Shown piece after piece: positions 6,341 to 10,000 of a stretch of 10,000 bases of DNA. The DNA comes from Chrysomallon squamiferum (taxonomy: Eukaryota > Mollusca > Gastropoda > Neomphalida > Peltospiridae). The position numbers were made by a program, and so were the translations under genes. Location: the NCBI GenBank assembly GCA_012295275.1, contig CM022678.1:11035782-11045781 (forward strand). Direction: 5' to 3'. Under the pieces are notes generated by a model. It was not told the origin of the DNA. It did not search any database and worked only from the letters and a program-made list of their open reading frames with translations. Position 1 is the first letter of the stretch. Each line of letters opens with the position of its first letter.

Positions 6341-7895
6341 TTGCACAAGTACAAATATGAAATATTTTTTACTATAAGAAACGTTAAATATATTACCGAA
6401 GTACAAATAAGAAATATTAAATATATTACACAAGTACAAATATAAAATATATTTCACTGTAAGAAATATTAAATATATTACCCGAGTACAAATATAAAAT
6501 ATATTTCACTGCAAGAAATATTAAATATATTACACAAGTACAAATATAAAATATATTTCACTGTAAGAAATATTAAATATATTACCCGAGTACAAATATA
6601 AAATATATTTCACTGTAAGAAATATTAAATATATTACCCGAACAAATACAAATATAAAATATATTTCACTATAAGAAATATTAAATATATTACCCCGAGT
6701 ACAAATATAAAATATATTTCACCGCAAGAAATATTAAATATATTACCCGAGTACAAATATAAAATATATTTCACTGTAAGAAATATTAAATATATTACAC
6801 AAGTATAAATATAAAATATATTTTACCGCAAGAAATATTAAATATATTACACAAGTACAAATATAAAATATATTTTACCGCAAGAAATATTAACTATATT
6901 ACCCAAGTACAAATATAAAATATATTTCCCTATTAGAAATATTAAATATATTATACCAGTACAAATATAAAATATATTTCACCGCAAGAAATATTAAATA
7001 TATTACCCGAGTACAAATATAAAATATATTTCACTGTAAGAAATATTAAATATATTACCCAAGTACAAATATAAAATATATTTCACCGCAAGAAATATTA
7101 AATATATTACACAAGTACAAATATAAAATATATTTCACCGCAAGAAATATTAAATATATTATACCAGTACAGATATAAAATATATTTCACTGTAAGAAAT
7201 ATAAAATATATTGCACAAGTACAAATATAAAATATATTTCCCTATTAGAAATATTAAATATATTACCCGTGTACAAATATAAAATATATTTCACCGCAAG
7301 AAATATTAAATATATTATACCAGTACAGATATAAAATATATTTCACTGTAAGAAATATTAAATATATTATACCAGTACAGATATAAAATATATTTCACCG
7401 CAAGAAATATTAAATATATTATACCAGTACAGATATAAAATATATTTCACTGTAAGAAATATTAAATATATTATACCAGTACAGATATAAAATATATTTC
7501 ACCGCAAGAAATATTAACTATATTACCCAAGTACAAATATAAAATATATTTCACCGCAAGAAATATTAAATAAATTACACAAGTACAAATATAAAATATA
7601 TTTCACCGCAAGAAATATTAAATATATTACACAAGTACAAATATAAAATATATTTCACCGCAAGAAATATTAAATATATTACACAAGTACAAATATAAAA
7701 TATATTTCACCGCAAGAAATATTAAATATATTACACAAGTACAAATATAAAATATATTTCACCGCAAGAAATATTAAATATATTATACCAGTACAGATAT
7801 AAAAAAAATTTCAACGCAAGAAATATTAAATATATTACACAAGTACAAATATAAAATATATTTCACTGCAAGAAATATTAAATATATTATACCAG
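6341..7895. repeat. 52-bp satellite array, about 29-30 tandem copies
   Basis: The unit repeats at exactly 52 bp over most of the block; CAAGTAC or CGAGTAC starts at 6431, 6483, 6535, 6587 and, further on, 7631 and 7683. Each unit joins two related 26-bp halves. One carries AAGTACAAATATAAAATAT and the other GAAATATTAAATATATTAC, the flank monomer. Variable positions define subtypes: ACAAG, CCGAG or TACCAG at the start, and CACCGCAAG, CACTGTAAG or CCCTATTAG in the middle. Subtypes alternate at about 7317-7520 (104-bp higher-order unit), while about 7575-7780 is homogenised. Directly repeated units without unique spacers rule out CRISPR. Confidence 0.96.
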
Positions 7896-7988
7896 GTATC
7901 GGCAACTTTTTTCGAAAAGCGCGCTCAACTAAAAACATTTTTTCCTAATGAAATTAGACGTGTTATCACATATATATATATATATATA
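7893..7988. mobile_element. Short non-satellite insert with hAT-like end, then (TA)n
   Basis: The array breaks inside a TATACCAG subtype unit and resumes at about 7990 (ACACCCAAGTAGAAATAAT). The insert starts CAGGTATCGGCAACTTTTTT and continues with GAAAAGCGCGC. It resembles the CAGNGGTCGGCAAAC type of terminal inverted repeat of hAT DNA transposons. It ends in a TA run (7970-7988) with no matching opposite end and no clear 8-bp target duplication. At most it is one end of an element, or a truncated element with a simple-repeat tail. Confidence 0.35.
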
Positions 7989-8620
7989 AACACCCAAGTA
8001 GAAATAATAAATATATTATACTAGCAGAAGTAGTAAATATATCAGCAATATAAAATATTTTATGTTAGTTAAAAATATTAACTATATTACACTAGAAGAA
8101 ATATTTTACTAATAGAAATATAAAATATTACACTACTATAATTTAATATTTCAAATACTGTGATACATTAAATACATTAAATTATTAGAAATATAAAATA
8201 TGTTTCACTATTAAAACTATTAAATATATTACAACATCAAAACTATTAAATATATTACACTATCAAAAATATTAAATATATTACACTAACAGAATTATTA
8301 AATATTAAAAATGTCTTCTTCTTCTTCTTCTTCTTCTTCTTCTTCTGATTCTTATTATTATTAGTAGTATTAGTAGTATTAGTAGTTAGTTGTTATTATT
8401 ATTATTATTATTATTATTAAAAATATTAAATATATATTCTGGTAGAAATATTAATTAATAAAATAAAATATTAGAATTGTTAAATACATTACATTAGTAG
8501 AAATATTAAATATATTAGACTAGTAGAAATATTATATTATTATGAATATCAAATATTTTAAACTGGTAGAAATATTGAATATATTTCATAAATACAAATA
8601 TTAATAATTAAATATATTGA
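7989..8620. repeat. Diverged 26-bp minisatellite (right flank of the array)
   Basis: Degenerate copies of the AGAAATATTAAATATATTACACTA monomer continue to about 8620, mirroring the left flank. Spacing is less regular, and a compound microsatellite (8313-8419) interrupts it. No gene is supported. Confidence 0.85.
8313..8419. repeat. Compound (TTC)n-(ATT/AGT)n microsatellite inside the minisatellite
   Basis: A TTC/TCT run (8313-8347) is followed by TTA/GTA triplets and an ATT run (about 8393-8419), after which AAAAATATTAAATAT resumes the monomer. It has nearly the same flanks as the tract at 5926-5994. Confidence 0.93.
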
Positions 8621-8745
8621 AAAACTCGTATGTGATGAGGATCCTGTTAAAGAGTGTTAAATGTTAACTTTATAAAGCTGTGTTCCCCTGTTAAAAACGA
8701 AAAAAATTTCCATACTCTCTCTTAACTAGATCACGTAATTACTTA
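8621..8745. other. Unique spacer after the satellite, nothing recognised
   Basis: This is a non-repetitive stretch of more balanced composition (GTATGTGATGAGGATCC near 8627). No ORF, RNA or motif cluster is supported. Confidence 0.5.
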
Positions 8746-9000
8746 ATAAATAAATAAACTTAATAAAATAAATAAATAATAAAATAATAATAATAATAAT
8801 AAATAAATAAATAAAATAATAATAATAAATAAATAATAAATAAATTTAAATATATAATAAATAAAATAAATAGATAAATAAACAAACAAAGAATAAAAAA
8901 TAAAGACAGACAGAAATAAAAAACACGTAAACAAACAAACAATGCAAATTAAAAAGAAAAAAAATGAAAACACGAATTTTAAAATGCAAATTATGAAGAA
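8746..9000. repeat. A-rich (AAAT)n low-complexity tract
   Basis: AAAT and AAT repeats (8746-8880) grade into AAAC and A-rich sequence. Two exact POU octamers, ATGCAAAT, lie at 8942-8949 and 8984-8991. Minus-strand ORFs here read Phe/Tyr/Leu/Ile only. Confidence 0.88.
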
Positions 9001-9260
9001 AAAATGTTTTCGTTTTTCTTTCTTTCTTTCATTGTTTTTTTAAACGTTTTCGTTTTCTTTCTTCTTTTTTATTTTTTTTTATTTTATTTTTATTTAGTCA
9101 TTCGGTTATCTCAATATTTATTTATTATCTACATCTTCGTTTATTTATTTATTGATTTTATTATTATTTTTTCTTCTTCTTTGTTTATTTTTTTTTGTTT
9201 ATTTCTGTCTATCTTTTTATATATATTATTATATTTAATTTCATATTTTCATATATTCAT
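9001..9260. repeat. T-rich (TTTC)/(TTTA) low-complexity tract
   Basis: Strand composition switches abruptly from A-rich to T-rich near 9005. TTTC repeats (9018-9030) are followed by poly-T and TTTA repeats. The ORF through it is Phe/Leu/Ile low complexity. Together with 8746-9000 it forms a loose inverted arrangement. Confidence 0.85.
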
Positions 9261-9425
9261 TTATTTTCATATTTTTACTGTCGTTATTATAAATTGGCTG
9301 CAGTTTCTTTTATTTAATTTTTAACTTTTGTATTGATGATAAGTATTTTACAATAAACATTCAAATTCAAATATTTACTCAGTTTAATAATAAAAGTTCA
9401 TTACAAAAATACTCAAGAAGAACAG

Positions 9426-9478
<53 letters not shown>

Positions 9479-9583
9479 GTATTACTGCTTTTACTACTAT
9501 TTTATTATTATTATTAAACAGAATTATTATTTTTTCGAAACATATTATTATTTTTTATTATTATTATTAAATACAGTGTTCTT
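9261..9583. repeat. AT-rich spacer and (ATT)n arrays
   Basis: After a short unique AT-rich stretch (9261-9426) comes a clean ATT run (9427-9478). Shorter ATT tracts follow at about 9501-9515 and 9542-9569. No gene is supported. Confidence 0.9.
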
Positions 9584-9660
9584 CCAAATTTTGAAAGTTT
9601 TTCGAATTGAGAATTTTCTTTCAGAAATACCAAATTTTGAAAATATTGAGAATTCTTCAC
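9584..9660. repeat. Short direct duplication, 46-bp period
   Basis: CCAAATTTTGAAA occurs at 9584 and 9630, each followed by ATTGAGAATT (9606, 9645). The two copies differ by small indels. The minus-strand ORF over it repeats KNSQ/ENSQ-like words for this reason and has no recognisable domain. Confidence 0.75.
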
Positions 9661-9915
9661 CAAAAAATATTTTATTTTAAATTCATTCATTAATAATGAA
9701 ATCAAATTTAAACACTGTTTTACACGTTGAGTTTATCACATAATTTTCTTACGTGAACATTTCATTACACAGATTACATTATTTCAGTATTTAAAAGTCA
9801 TTATCGTTTCAAACCGCAACACCAACAACGACTACTGTAACAATAACAATGTTCTCCTTATTTCTCTGATACATTCTCTTATTCATTATTTTATTCATTA
9901 ACCTTTTCATTTTCT
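9661..9915. other. Unique AT-rich stretch, nothing recognised
   Basis: No supported gene is visible. TTATTTCAG (about 9779-9787) has the look of a splice acceptor, but the sequence after it does not give the expected bHLH tail and quickly meets stops. Confidence 0.5.
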
Positions 9916-9982
9916 CATTCATTCATTCATTCATTCATTATTAATATTATTATTATTATTATTATTATTGTTATTATTATTA
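9916..9982. repeat. (ATTC)n then (ATT)n microsatellite
   Basis: About six ATTC units (9916-9939) are followed by an ATT run (to about 9982) and CTA triplets near the window edge. Confidence 0.93.
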
Positions 9983-10000
9983 TATCTACTGCTACTACTT

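Noticed and set aside
6341-7895. CRISPR-like repeat array
   Set aside because: Units are directly contiguous with no unique spacers, and the context is a eukaryotic intron or intergenic satellite.
8743-9324. Low-complexity Phe/Ile/Leu/Tyr frames on both strands
   Set aside because: They come from AAAT and TTTA repeats with no conserved features. Apparent membrane segments are a composition effect.
9779-9800. TTATTTCAG as acceptor for the second bHLH exon
   Set aside because: The sequence after AG does not restore Asp or the expected tail and soon meets stops.

Overview
This looks like nuclear DNA from a bilaterian animal. It is very AT-rich and packed with simple repeats: TATG, CA, GA, TA, ATT, ATC, AAAT and TTC tracts plus minisatellites. 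It contains one clear GC-rich coding exon with a TATA promoter and a eukaryotic splice donor. There is no sign of operons, Shine-Dalgarno sites or dense coding. The microsatellite load and the lophotrochozoan/arthropod-like bHLH protein fit a mollusc, possibly a cephalopod, but nothing in the window proves the species.

Layout. Positions 1-1320 hold simple repeats, a 20-bp and a 25-bp minisatellite, a CA/CG tract and a GC-richer block. On the minus strand that block contains a plausible signal-peptide exon ending at a phase-1 splice donor (921-966). Positions 1321-3290 are mainly ATT/ATC and AAT arrays and A or T tracts, with a weak plus-strand terminal-exon candidate at 1771-1886. Positions 3290-3960 are CpG-bearing and carry several perfect palindromes and a TATA box at 3919. 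About 590 bases of A-rich leader with three short upstream ORFs follow.

The main gene is on the plus strand. Exon 1 (4544-5069) encodes a basic helix-loop-helix transcription factor of the PTF1/Fer family, closest in my judgement to Fer2. The apparent stop codon at 5072 lies inside a splice-donor match (GTTAGT, 5070-5075), so the protein probably continues in a second exon beyond the window. Everything from 5070 to 10000 would then be first-intron sequence on this strand.

The putative intron opens with a TA/GA tract. From about 5181 to 8620 it is occupied by a minisatellite built on a 26-bp AT-rich monomer. In the centre (6341-7895) this has become a 52-bp dimeric repeat of about 29-30 copies, with local 104-bp alternation. 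The array is interrupted by compound trinucleotide microsatellites and by one short non-satellite insert with a hAT-like end (7893-7988). The tail (8621-10000) is AAAT, TTTA, ATT and ATTC low-complexity DNA with short unique stretches and no recognisable exon. I see no tRNA, rRNA, CRISPR array or intact transposon.
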